Below are positions 1-7,481 of a DNA stretch of 10,617 nt, piece after piece; the stretch's first letter is position 1, and the number at the start of each line of letters is the position of its first letter. Where the stretch lies: NCBI GenBank assembly GCA_023231075.1, contig JALNWC010000058.1:1-10617 (forward strand), in the 5' to 3' direction. The notes below the pieces were generated by a model, which had not been told where the DNA came from, did no database searches, and saw only the letters and a list, made by a program, of their open reading frames with translations. Origin of the DNA: Rhodoferax sp. Lineage in GTDB: Bacteria > Pseudomonadota > Gammaproteobacteria > Burkholderiales > Burkholderiaceae_C. Made by a program: the position numbers and the translations under genes.

Positions 1-569
1 CTCATGTTCGACAAAAACTCGGATTTGGCCAGGTTCGCCCGGTCGGCCTGCTGCTTGGCCAGTTCCAGGTTTTTATTGGTCTCACACAAGGCCTCGTCAA
101 GACGTTTGCGCTCGGAAATGTCGGTCAGGACCACGCGCAACGCAGGCGCATCAGACCCGTCCTGCAGCGCACTCACAATGAGCCTGACCCACAGCGTGAC
201 GCCATCGCCTTGCAACACCTGCAGTTCGCAACTTTGGGCCTGTCCGGTCTCCAGCAATTGCCGACGGCATTGGTAAAAGCTGTCCTGATGCGCCTTGACA
301 ATGAAACGGCTCAAGGGCCACTTCACCAGCGCACTGCGGGCCATGCCGAGCAGGGTGGCCGCATTCAGGTTGGCTTCCACAATCAGGCCACTGGCCGCCA
401 CCGTGAGGTAACCCACCGGCGCCAGGTCATACAGGTCGAAATAGCGTGCATGCGACAACTCGAGTGCCAATTGCGCCCGTCGCAACTCCTCGTTCTGCAA
501 TTGCAACTCGACCTGATGCACCTGCAGGTCGTGCATCAGCTGCTCGGTCGTCAAAGCACCGTGGCTCAT
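1..569 (-). CDS. PAS-domain sensor histidine kinase, 5' part only (cut by window edge)
   Basis: The first 189 codons of a cytoplasmic sensor kinase are present, and the frame is open to the window edge. Residues 1-43 form a polar helix beginning MSHGALTTEQLMHDLQVHQV, a common N-terminus of soluble PAS kinases. Residues about 44-155 are a PAS domain (YFDLYDLAPVGYLTV..., ending VVLTDISERK). A linker helix then leads into KSEFLSNM, the start of a HisKA dimerisation domain; the phospho-acceptor His (expected in SHELRT) would be the next residues outside the window. No signal peptide or membrane helix is seen. The start is the ATG at 569, which overlaps the TGA of the CheB/CheR gene (ATGA), so translation is probably coupled. 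It is likely a kinase or hybrid kinase working with the two upstream products; whether it carries a receiver cannot be seen. The PAS ligand is unknown. Confidence 0.9.
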   Translation of the reverse strand, partial: MSHGALTTEQLMHDLQVHQVELQLQNEELRRAQLALELSHARYFDLYDLAPVGYLTVAASGLIVEANLNAATLLGMARSALVKWPLSRFIVKAHQDSFYQCRRQLLETGQAQSCELQVLQGDGVTLWVRLIVSALQDGSDAPALRVVLTDISERKRLDEALCETNKNLELAKQQADRANLAKSEFLSNM

Positions 570-3500
570 GGCGGTGGCGCTCCCTCGGCCACCGGATCGA
601 CGTCGCTGGCGCGCTCGGTGGTGGCAATGGCGTCCACGTTGCCAGCCTGGTCGACCAAGGCGGTGGCGGTGAGTGACACGTCGAGCGTTCGGCCATCTTT
701 GGTCAGACGCTGGGTCTGGAACGGCGCCAGCGTCTGCGCCTGGCTGAGTTGGTGCACCTGGTCCAGGGCGATGGCTTGCAGTGCCTTGGGGATGCGGTCG
801 CTCACATTGAGCCGCAAGGCCTCGGCCTCGGACCAGCCATACAGATGTTCGGCCCCCGGATTCCAGGCAATGATGCGGCCGTCCAGCGCCTGCACGGTGA
901 TGGCGTCGTGCGCATCGTGCACCACCACGGCCAGGCGCAACAGCGCATTGACCTTTTGCAACGCCTCACGCGCTCGCCGGACCTCGGTCACATCGACAAA
1001 GGTCACCACGGCGCCCTCGATCACGTTATCCAGCGTGCGGTAGGGCAAGATGCGCAGGGTGTAGCTCTTGCCATCCGTCGTCTGTACCTCGGTCTCTTTC
1101 GGAATCAGGGTTTTGAGCACCTCCTGAATGTCCGCCACCAGGCTGCTGTAGCCGACCAGATTGCTCACAATATGGGCCACGGGACGGCCCACGTCGCTCA
1201 GGATCAGGTTGATGATCTGGCTGGCGGACGGGGTGAAGCGCAAGATGCGCAAGCTGTAGTCGACAAAAATGGTCGCAATGCCGGTGCCGGCGAGCAGATT
1301 GTTCATGTCGTTGTTGGCCCGTGACAAATCGCCCACCTTGGTCTGAAGTTCGGTGTTGACGGTGCTCAGCTCCTCGTTGATCGACTGCATTTCTTCCTTC
1401 GACGTTTCCAGTTCCTCGTTGGTACTTTGCAGTTCTTCATTGACAGACTGCATTTCTTCATTGCTGGACTTGAGCTCGTCGTTGGTCGTTTCCAGCTCCT
1501 CGTTGATGGCGCGCAGATACTCTTCCTTGGCTTGCAGCTCATCATGGAGCTCGGCAATCTGGACACGGGCATCCGATTGCAGCGTGTCGCTGCCGCTTGC
1601 TGTGCTCATGACGGGCGCGACCGACGGCGTCGCCGCGCTGGGGTACAGGTTCTCTGCCACCTGTTCCAGCGTCACCAGAAACAAGGGCGACTCAAGCGCC
1701 GCCGCCGGTCCGCCCAGCACCGGGCAAACACCCAGGTTAACCAGCGTGAAGTGACCGTTGGTCTTGACGCGCAAACCCGCGACGCGCACAGTTTCTCGGC
1801 TGGCTGCGGCTTTGTGCAAGCACACCGTGAGGTCGCGACGCAAACCTTCACGCGCCATTTTCAGAATGTTGTTGATGCTGGCTTCGCCCGGCGCAGGCTC
1901 CAGGTACATGCCGGCGCGCCCGTGCAGGTAAAGCATGTCGCCCTGGCTGTTAACCAGCGCCGCGACCAGCGCGAGTTGCTGCAACAGGGTTTGCTCGGTG
2001 AGCTCACGCAGCGAGAGCTGGGCCAGGTGGGGCGCTTTTTCGGTGGTGGGCGTGGGCGACATGTTTTTATCCATCAAAGGCGGCAAAAACCGGCCCAAGG
2101 CAGCACGCTGGGCGCCTTGAAAATCTTCCTTGCGCTGGTAAATCTTGGCCTTGCGCTCGAGCACGGCAAACAGGTCGCCCTGCTCACCCGCGGACTCCGA
2201 GGAGCCCAAAAACAGCAGGCCACCGGGTTGCAAGGCATAGTGAAACAGCGAGATCAGCTTCTTTTGCAAATCTGCGCCCAGGTAAATCAGCAGGTTTCGG
2301 CAACTGATCAGGTCGAGCTTCGAGAATGGCGGGTCCTTGATCACGTCCTGCTCCGAGAACACCAGCAGGTCACGAATGGCCTTGTGGATCCGGTAGGCGC
2401 TGCCGTCAGGCTCCAGCGTAAAAAATCTTGCCAACCGCTCCGGTGTCACGTGATCGGCGATGCTGGTCGGGTAAACGCCCGCGCGGGCCACGGCGATGGC
2501 GCGGCTGTCGATGTCTGTGGCAAACACCTGCACCTTGTAGCTGGCCTTGAGCAATTCAAGCCGTTCCTGCAGCAGGATGGCCATCGAATAAGCTTCTTCG
2601 CCGGTGGAACAACCGGTGCACCAAACGCGCACCGCGCTGCCCACCGGTTTGCCGTCGAACAGCCGGGGAATGACTTTTTCCTCGAGCGCCGCAAAAGCCT
2701 CGGGGTCGCGGAAAAAATTGGTGACGCCAATCAGCAGGTCATTGAACAAGGCCTGGACTTCCAGCGGGGTTTGCTGCAGGTACTTGACATAGCCGGCCAT
2801 CGACTCAATCTGGTGCACCGCCATGCGCCGCTCGATACGGCGATGAATGGTGCTGGGTTTGTATTGCGAAAAGTCGTGCCCGGTCTGGGCACGCAGCAGG
2901 ACAAATATTTTTTTCAAAACATTGCCGCTCATCGCCGACAACTCATTGGCAGGGTGCGGTGGTCGGCCCAGGGCGTGCGCGACGTAGGCGATCAGCTGCG
3001 ATGCCATTTCGGCCGGTGGCAGTTCGAAGTCCACCAGGCCGGTCGCCAGCGCGCTTTGCGGCATGCCGTCAAATTCAGCAGAAGCCGGGCTTTGCACCAT
3101 CACCATGCCACCTTGCGCCTTGATCTCGCGCACCCCCTGGGTACCGTCGCTGCCGGTGCCCGAAAGCACCACACCGATGGCGCGCTCCTGCTGGTCAGAA
3201 GCCAGGGACGCAAACAAAAAGTCGATTGGCAAACGGTGCCCGCGTGGTGCCGCGGGCTCCAGCAACTGCAGCGTTCCGTTGAGGAAAGCCATGTCGCGAT
3301 TGGGTGGAATGATGTAGACGCAGTTGGCTTGCACCACCATGCCATCGACCACTTCAAACACCTGCATACGGGTGCGCCGCTGGATCAATTCCGTGAGCAG
3401 GCTCTTGTGGTCGGGGTCGAGATGCTGCACCAGAACAAAGGCCATGCCGGGATCAACCTCGCTGGGCATGCCAGAAAAAAACGCCTCAATGGCCGCCAGA

Positions 3501-3610
3501 CCACCGGCCGAAGCCCCGATGCCAATGATGGGCAAGGCTTGGGGACCCGCCGGCGCCACGCTGGTCAGGGTGGCCGTTTCCCCGGCTTTGACTTTTGGGC
3601 GCATGGCCAT
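566..3610 (-). CDS. CheB methylesterase-CheR methyltransferase-coiled coil-PAS fusion signalling protein
   Basis: A 1014-residue soluble multidomain protein. Residues about 25-210 are a CheB glutamate methylesterase with the expected triad: S34 (GIGASAGG), H63 (VQHLDPDH) and D155 (SGTGSDG). The receiver that normally precedes CheB is absent. Residues about 232-285 are the CheR N-terminal helical domain, and about 290-495 the SAM-dependent methyltransferase (TGCSTGEEAYS 332-342, RNLLIYL 438-444). A degenerate PAS-like stretch lies at about 540-650. Residues 683-772 form a long coiled coil with eight N-E-E-L type heptads (703-758), followed by a PAS_10-like domain (771-876) and a canonical PAS (885-1000). 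CheB and CheR normally remove and add methyl groups on chemoreceptor glutamates, but no receptor is encoded here, so the target is unknown. The ATG at 3610 has AGGAG six bases upstream. The gene sits 82 bp after the hybrid kinase and overlaps the next kinase by 4 bp. Domain calls are firm; physiological role is not. Confidence 0.95.
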   Translation of the reverse strand: MAMRPKVKAGETATLTSVAPAGPQALPIIGIGASAGGLAAIEAFFSGMPSEVDPGMAFVLVQHLDPDHKSLLTELIQRRTRMQVFEVVDGMVVQANCVYIIPPNRDMAFLNGTLQLLEPAAPRGHRLPIDFLFASLASDQQERAIGVVLSGTGSDGTQGVREIKAQGGMVMVQSPASAEFDGMPQSALATGLVDFELPPAEMASQLIAYVAHALGRPPHPANELSAMSGNVLKKIFVLLRAQTGHDFSQYKPSTIHRRIERRMAVHQIESMAGYVKYLQQTPLEVQALFNDLLIGVTNFFRDPEAFAALEEKVIPRLFDGKPVGSAVRVWCTGCSTGEEAYSMAILLQERLELLKASYKVQVFATDIDSRAIAVARAGVYPTSIADHVTPERLARFFTLEPDGSAYRIHKAIRDLLVFSEQDVIKDPPFSKLDLISCRNLLIYLGADLQKKLISLFHYALQPGGLLFLGSSESAGEQGDLFAVLERKAKIYQRKEDFQGAQRAALGRFLPPLMDKNMSPTPTTEKAPHLAQLSLRELTEQTLLQQLALVAALVNSQGDMLYLHGRAGMYLEPAPGEASINNILKMAREGLRRDLTVCLHKAAASRETVRVAGLRVKTNGHFTLVNLGVCPVLGGPAAALESPLFLVTLEQVAENLYPSAATPSVAPVMSTASGSDTLQSDARVQIAELHDELQAKEEYLRAINEELETTNDELKSSNEEMQSVNEELQSTNEELETSKEEMQSINEELSTVNTELQTKVGDLSRANNDMNNLLAGTGIATIFVDYSLRILRFTPSASQIINLILSDVGRPVAHIVSNLVGYSSLVADIQEVLKTLIPKETEVQTTDGKSYTLRILPYRTLDNVIEGAVVTFVDVTEVRRAREALQKVNALLRLAVVVHDAHDAITVQALDGRIIAWNPGAEHLYGWSEAEALRLNVSDRIPKALQAIALDQVHQLSQAQTLAPFQTQRLTKDGRTLDVSLTATALVDQAGNVDAIATTERASDVDPVAEGAPPP
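1337..1504 (-). repeat. Eight imperfect 21-bp tandem units encoding coiled-coil heptads
   Basis: Within the CheB/CheR fusion, residues 703-758 consist of eight consecutive seven-residue units of pattern N-E-E-(L/M)-(Q/E)-(S/T)-x, for example NEELETT, NEEMQSV and NEELQST. At DNA level these are diverged 21-bp tandem units visible on the plus strand as recurring cag/cat-ttc-(t/c)tc-(g/a)tt blocks. They form the signalling helix joining the CheR/PAS-like part to the C-terminal PAS domains. Such NEEL repeats are a known trait of this fusion family; unit number may vary by slippage. Confidence 0.85.
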
Positions 3611-3616
3611 GAGCTT

Positions 3617-3621
3617 CTCCT
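3617..3621 (-). promoter_or_regulatory. Shine-Dalgarno site of the CheB/CheR fusion gene
   Basis: AGGAG read on the minus strand, six bases before the ATG at 3610. It fixes that start over the second in-frame ATG two codons later and supports independent ribosome entry after the 82-bp spacer. Confidence 0.75.
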
Positions 3622-3625
3622 GTGT

Positions 3626-3641
3626 CAGGCCTGGCGGCCTG
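3626..3641 (-). other. Small stem-loop in the kinase-CheB/CheR intergenic leader
   Basis: A perfect 6-bp inverted repeat (CAGGCC / GGCCTG) with a 4-base loop lies five bases upstream of the Shine-Dalgarno of the CheB/CheR gene. No T-run follows in either direction, so it is not a convincing intrinsic terminator. It could stabilise or tune the mRNA leader, or be chance in GC-rich DNA. Confidence 0.35.
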
Positions 3642-3692
3642 GTAGATCAACAGCGTCCAGTGTAGTACCGGCTTCTTGAATGGCAGGCAAGT

Positions 3693-6600
3693 CTATTGCG
3701 CCTGGGTGTCGGTCAGTTCCAGACCTTCGTCGAGTGCCGCCATGAACTCCGGCACCCGAATGGGCTTGGTGAGGTAGCTAAAAAAGCCAGCCGCCATGCC
3801 TTTTTCGATGTCACGCGGCATGGCGTTGGCGCTCAGCGCCAGCACCGGAATGTGCCGGGTAGCGGCGTCTTCCCGCAAAATAGCCAGCGCCTGCATGCCA
3901 TTGATGCCAGGCAGGTTGATGTCCATCAGAATCAGGTCCGGCTGGTGCGCCCGCGCCAAGGCGATGCCGCGCATGGCGTCTTCGGCCCCCAGCAGCCGCA
4001 GGTCCGGACGGCGGGCGACCAACTGCTCCACCAGCGCCATATTGGCCTTGTTGTCTTCCACATAAAGCAGGGTATGCACGCGCCCATCGGTCGGCTCCAG
4101 CGGCGCCGGCGTGATGAACTCGGTCAGTGCGTCAAGCGCCAGCCTGGGTTCCGAGGCGGCGTCAAGCTCAAACCAGAACACACTGCCCACGCCCACGGTA
4201 CTGGTCACGCCGATCTCACCCTCCATCAGCTCGACCAACCTGCGACTCACCACCAGGCCGATGCCAGTGCCTTCTTCGCCGCCGGTCTCCTGGCCCAAGC
4301 GGTTGAAGGGCTGGAACAGTTGCGCCATTTTGGCCGCGCTCAGTCCCTCACCGCTGTCGCGCACACTGATACGCAGGCGCCCCGCAGAATGCAGCCTGTA
4401 GCTCACTTCGGCCGTGCCGCCCGGGCGGTTGTATTTGATGGCATTCGACAGCAGATTCACCAGCACCTGCTTGAGCCGGGTGCGGTCGGCATGGACAAAG
4501 CAGGCCTTGTCGACCGGCGCAAACTTGAGGCGAACGCCCTTTTGCTGGGCCAGGGGCTCGATCATGGCCTGACAATCCTGCAACACATCGTGCAGCGAGG
4601 TGGGCTCCAGCGACAAGGAAAGGCGGCCGGATTCGATCAGCGCCAGGTCCAGAATTTCATTGATCAATTCCAGCAGATACCAGCCCGCCTTGAGGATCTG
4701 GGCGATGCTGGTGATCTGGGACGGCGTGGGTGGCGGCGTACCGGATTCCAGCAACTGGGCAAAGCCCAGGATGGCGTTGAGCGGCGAGCGCAGTTCATGG
4801 CTCATGCTCGACAGAAAGTCCGACTTGGCCTGGTTGGCATGGTCGGCCACCCGGCGGGCGCGCTCGAGTTCGACATTCTTGTTTTGCAGCACCAGGTCCA
4901 GCCGGGCGCGCTCGGCCTCGACCTGCTTGCGCGCCGTGTTGTCGGTGCCGATCAGCAGGTAGCCAATGATTTTTTCCTGGTCGTCGCGCAGCGCGGTGAC
5001 GGACACCACAGCCGGGAAGCGGCTGCCGTCCTTGCGGATGTAGGTGAGTTCGTAAATGTCTTCAATGCCGCGTGAAGCCTTGAACACCAGCGCCTCAAAA
5101 CCGGGCTTGATGCGGGTCTCCAGCTCGATGCTCAGGGACTTGGCCCGGGCAATGACCTCTTGCGGGTCGGAAATGTCGGCCGGGGTGCGCTGGTTCATGA
5201 CCTCGGCGGCGGTGTAGCCCAGCATGCGCTCGGCGCCCACGTTGAAAATCTGGATCACGCCTTTGGCATCTGTGGCGATGCTGGAAAAGTTGGCACTGTC
5301 GAAAATCGCCTTTTGCAGGGCGCCGGCCTTGCGCAAGGCCTCCTCGGCCGCCTTGCGCGCGCTGATGTCACGCAAGATGCAGGTGAAGTAGCGCTGGCCG
5401 CGCAAGGTCATTTCACTCACGGCAATTTCCAGTGGAAAAGCGCTGCCATTCTGGCGCCGACCCATCACTTCACGCGCCACCCCATTGGCGCGGTCCTCGG
5501 CACTGACGCCGTAGTAAGCCAGCGAGCCATTGTGATGATCCTGGTCGAGTTCGGGGATCAGCAGACTCAGGTGTTTGCCGCCAAGCTCGGCGGCGCTGTA
5601 ACCAAACATGAGTTCAATGGCCGGATTAACGGTCTCGATCACGCCGCCATGGGCATGAATGGTCACCAGGCCGTCCGCCACCGTATTGAGAATGGTCTGC
5701 ACCAGGGCCGCACTGTCGCGCAAAGCCTGTTGCGCCGCGTATTCTTCAGAGATATTGCGAAACACCAGCACGGCACCCACCACCTGGCCGTCGGCGGCCC
5801 GAATCGGGGCGCAACTGTCGGCAATGTCAAATTCGCGCGCATCACGGGCGATCAGCACGGTATGGTTGGCCAGGCCCTGCACCGTGCCGTGCGCCAAGGC
5901 GTCTGCCACAGGGATCCTGGCCAGCGTGCGACTGTCCTTGTTGACGATGTGAAACACCTCATCGATCTGTTGCCCGAGCGCCTGCGCCTGCGTCCAGCCG
6001 GTCAGCGCTTCAGCCACCGGATTAAGCAGCGTGATGCAGGCGGCGGCATCGGTGGCGATGACGCCGTCACCGATCGAATTGAGCGTGACCCAGAGTTTTT
6101 GCTCGCCCTCCTGCAAGCGGTGGTTGGCTTGTTCCAGCAGCAGGTTGCTGGTTTCCTGCGCCTGCAGCAAATGCAGGGTCTCCAGGTGCACCAGACTCTT
6201 GACCCGCTGCTGGGACCTTTGGTAAATCAAATAGGCAAAATTCACCGCAAACAACAAGGCCAGCGCAGCGACGACAAACAGGATGAGCAACAAGCGGCGC
6301 ATGCCGACATCAAAGCTGGCCTCGTTGCGCAAGCCTTCATCGGTCTGCATCTGGATGAAGCTGTCCATGCGGTGGCGGATCTGGCCCATCAACTGCTCGC
6401 CTGCGCCGTCCTCCATCAGCAATCGGACTGCGTTCTGATTGCCGGCACGACTCAGGGCGATGCCACTGGCGAGGTCGATCATTTTGGCTTCGATCAGCGG
6501 TGCCAGAGTGTCCAGGCTGCTGCGGGCGTCGGCATTGCCAACTTCTTCACGCAAGGCCTTCAGCTCGGGAATCAGCTGGTCACGCACCGCCAGGTACGGT

Positions 6601-6827
6601 TGCAGGTAAGCCTCATTACCCGTCAAGGCATAGCCCCGTTGCCCGGTGTCGGCATCTTTCAAGCCCGACAACAGCTTGTTGGCCATGCTGATCACGTTGC
6701 GGGTGTTTTGGCGCTGAATGGCGGCGTCGGATATCTGCTGGTAGGACCAGAACATGAAGGCGATGCCCCCGGCCACCAGCAGCAGGGCCACGGCCAGCCA
6801 GGTCAAGGTCTTGGGAATAATTTTCAA
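3693..6827 (-). CDS. CHASE3-PAS-PAS-PAS hybrid sensor histidine kinase with C-terminal receiver
   Basis: An inner-membrane hybrid kinase of about 1044 residues from the proposed TTG start. TM1 is at 8-28. The periplasmic CHASE3 domain spans about 31-170 (ADTGQRGYALTGNEAYL) and TM2 is at 177-201. Three PAS domains follow (about 245-360, 374-489, 504-634), then HisKA with phospho-acceptor H677 (SMSHELRS). The HATPase has the N box near N795 (NLLSNAIKYN) and G box at 853-858 (GTGIGL). The receiver covers about 920-1032, with acidic D925, phospho-acceptor D969 (LILMDINLPG), S999 and K1021. All catalytic residues are present. The ligand of CHASE3 is unknown. The start is uncertain: the frame stays open to an ATG at 7025, but those 66 extra residues are Cys/Arg/Pro-rich, resemble no domain and have no well-placed Shine-Dalgarno, whereas TTG at 6827 begins directly before the membrane helix. 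Probable first gene of the operon with the CheB/CheR fusion. Confidence 0.93.
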   Translation of the reverse strand: MKIIPKTLTWLAVALLLVAGGIAFMFWSYQQISDAAIQRQNTRNVISMANKLLSGLKDADTGQRGYALTGNEAYLQPYLAVRDQLIPELKALREEVGNADARSSLDTLAPLIEAKMIDLASGIALSRAGNQNAVRLLMEDGAGEQLMGQIRHRMDSFIQMQTDEGLRNEASFDVGMRRLLLILFVVAALALLFAVNFAYLIYQRSQQRVKSLVHLETLHLLQAQETSNLLLEQANHRLQEGEQKLWVTLNSIGDGVIATDAAACITLLNPVAEALTGWTQAQALGQQIDEVFHIVNKDSRTLARIPVADALAHGTVQGLANHTVLIARDAREFDIADSCAPIRAADGQVVGAVLVFRNISEEYAAQQALRDSAALVQTILNTVADGLVTIHAHGGVIETVNPAIELMFGYSAAELGGKHLSLLIPELDQDHHNGSLAYYGVSAEDRANGVAREVMGRRQNGSAFPLEIAVSEMTLRGQRYFTCILRDISARKAAEEALRKAGALQKAIFDSANFSSIATDAKGVIQIFNVGAERMLGYTAAEVMNQRTPADISDPQEVIARAKSLSIELETRIKPGFEALVFKASRGIEDIYELTYIRKDGSRFPAVVSVTALRDDQEKIIGYLLIGTDNTARKQVEAERARLDLVLQNKNVELERARRVADHANQAKSDFLSSMSHELRSPLNAILGFAQLLESGTPPPTPSQITSIAQILKAGWYLLELINEILDLALIESGRLSLSLEPTSLHDVLQDCQAMIEPLAQQKGVRLKFAPVDKACFVHADRTRLKQVLVNLLSNAIKYNRPGGTAEVSYRLHSAGRLRISVRDSGEGLSAAKMAQLFQPFNRLGQETGGEEGTGIGLVVSRRLVELMEGEIGVTSTVGVGSVFWFELDAASEPRLALDALTEFITPAPLEPTDGRVHTLLYVEDNKANMALVEQLVARRPDLRLLGAEDAMRGIALARAHQPDLILMDINLPGINGMQALAILREDAATRHIPVLALSANAMPRDIEKGMAAGFFSYLTKPIRVPEFMAALDEGLELTDTQAQ

Positions 6828-7058
6828 AATGCGGTACTCGTGGTGCGGGCCTGACAGGGCGCGACATGGGTGGCCGACTTGCGCAGTCCGCGGTGCAGCG
6901 CACCCCCGGTCACCCTTATACACGCAACGACTGCTCAGGTCGTCATGCATGTCTGCCATGGTCATTATTTGGCATGCGCTGAGCCTATGCCCCTCCCTCT
7001 GAGCCGTCGGTGCGGCGGCGCACATAGGCGCGTGATCGGTACACCCAACATTTTGCCC

Positions 7059-7076
7059 TGTGTACGCAAGCGCACA
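7059..7076. promoter_or_regulatory. Imperfect inverted repeat upstream of the lipoprotein gene
   Basis: TGTG-ta-CGC-aa-GCG-CACA: seven paired positions broken by a two-base bulge, about 95 bp before the lipoprotein ATG. Its size and spacing suit an operator or a leader hairpin. No regulator family can be assigned from the sequence. Confidence 0.3.
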
Positions 7077-7089
7077 GACCTGTTGCTGC

Positions 7090-7107
7090 GGGCATTCAAC
7101 AATGCCC
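7090..7107. promoter_or_regulatory. Perfect 7-bp inverted repeat upstream of the lipoprotein gene
   Basis: GGGCATT-caac-AATGCCC, a perfect 7-bp dyad with a 4-base centre, ends 63 bp before the lipoprotein ATG. It could be a protein-binding operator or a 5' leader stem-loop. There is no T-run after it, so an intrinsic terminator is unlikely. Confidence 0.4.
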
Positions 7108-7159
7108 TCTCATCCGTGCCGGCAAGCTCTGCGTTGCACGATTTGATTTTTAACTGACT

Positions 7160-7163
7160 GGAG
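7160..7163 (+). promoter_or_regulatory. Shine-Dalgarno site of the glycine-zipper lipoprotein gene
   Basis: GGAG seven bases before the ATG at 7171, supporting that start. Confidence 0.7.
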
Positions 7164-7170
7164 CATTCTC

Positions 7171-7380
7171 ATGAACTTTACACAACGCATTTCTGCCGCC
7201 GCACTGTTGTTGGCCGCCCTGGGCCTGAGTGGCTGTGCCGGCATGACGCATCAGGAAAAAGGCACTGCCACCGGTGCCGTGATGGGTGGCGTCGCCGGCA
7301 ACATCGTCGGCGGTGGCCTGCTGGGCACGGCCGCCGGCGCCACCGTGGGGGGCGTCATCGGCCACGAAGTGAGCAAATAA
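7171..7380 (+). CDS. Small glycine-zipper lipoprotein (OsmB-like)
   Basis: A 69-residue protein with a lipoprotein signal peptide: MNFTQR, a hydrophobic core, then lipobox LSGC with lipidated C22. After a short polar linker (MTHQEKGTATG) comes a glycine-zipper hairpin with glycines every three to four residues (G35, G39, G43, G47, G52, G56, G60, G64), ending in HEVSK. This matches the glycine-zipper 2TM class that includes OsmB, an osmotically inducible lipoprotein. Osmotic or stress induction here is inferred from the family only. The length is typical. GGAG lies seven bases before the ATG. The gene stands alone upstream of a structured 101-bp spacer. The exact biochemical role of this class is not well defined. 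Confidence 0.88.
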   Translation: MNFTQRISAAALLLAALGLSGCAGMTHQEKGTATGAVMGGVAGNIVGGGLLGTAAGATVGGVIGHEVSK

Positions 7381-7481
7381 CAAGGCCAGTTTGCAGAAGC
7401 TGCAGAAGGTGGCGCCAGTTACAACTGGCTTGACGGCCAGCGGCAAGGCCACGCCACGGCCTTGACTGAAGCTTTCCGGCT
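7381..7481 (+). promoter_or_regulatory. Structured spacer with competing stem-loop options
   Basis: This non-coding spacer holds two perfect 7-bp dyads: GCCAGTT/AACTGGC (7414-7420 with 7423-7429, loop 2) and CAAGGCC/GGCCTTG (7444-7450 with 7458-7464, loop 7). The first 11 bases (7381-7391) contain both 5' arms fused: CAAGGCC and GCCAGTT. That segment could pair with either 3' arm and displace either hairpin. A direct repeat TGCAGAAG occurs at 7392-7399 and 7401-7408. No T-run follows, so an ordinary intrinsic terminator is not supported. The second hairpin ends 17 bases before the GTG start of the next gene. An attenuator-like or translation-control element, or an mRNA stabiliser between the two genes, is possible. 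Confidence 0.4.

Larger units (their letters stand above)
6828..7170. promoter_or_regulatory. Divergent intergenic region between the hybrid kinase and the lipoprotein gene
   Basis: About 340 bp with no convincing gene. It should hold the promoters of the leftward signalling operon and the rightward lipoprotein gene. I see no strong sigma-70 pair: a TATAAG-like hexamer on the minus strand near 6917-6922 has only a poor -35 match (3 of 6). Two inverted repeats lie in the right half (7059-7076 and 7090-7107), and a clear Shine-Dalgarno lies at 7160-7163. Open frames crossing this region are not supported by domain content or ribosome sites. Confidence 0.5.

Noticed and set aside
1427..3679. A 750-codon open frame on the plus strand opposite the CheB/CheR fusion
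   Set aside because: It mirrors a firmly identified gene in GC-rich DNA, has no recognisable domain, is rich in Gln/His/Arg and has no ribosome site. Codon bias of the true gene explains it.
5160..6854. A 564-codon plus-strand open frame opposite the hybrid kinase (and a 459-codon one at 3696-5075)
   Set aside because: Both lie wholly antisense to well-supported kinase domains and have no domain or signal features of their own.
7444..7464. Intrinsic terminator after the lipoprotein gene
   Set aside because: The 7-bp stem is followed by GACTGAAGC rather than a T-run, so it does not meet the usual pattern.
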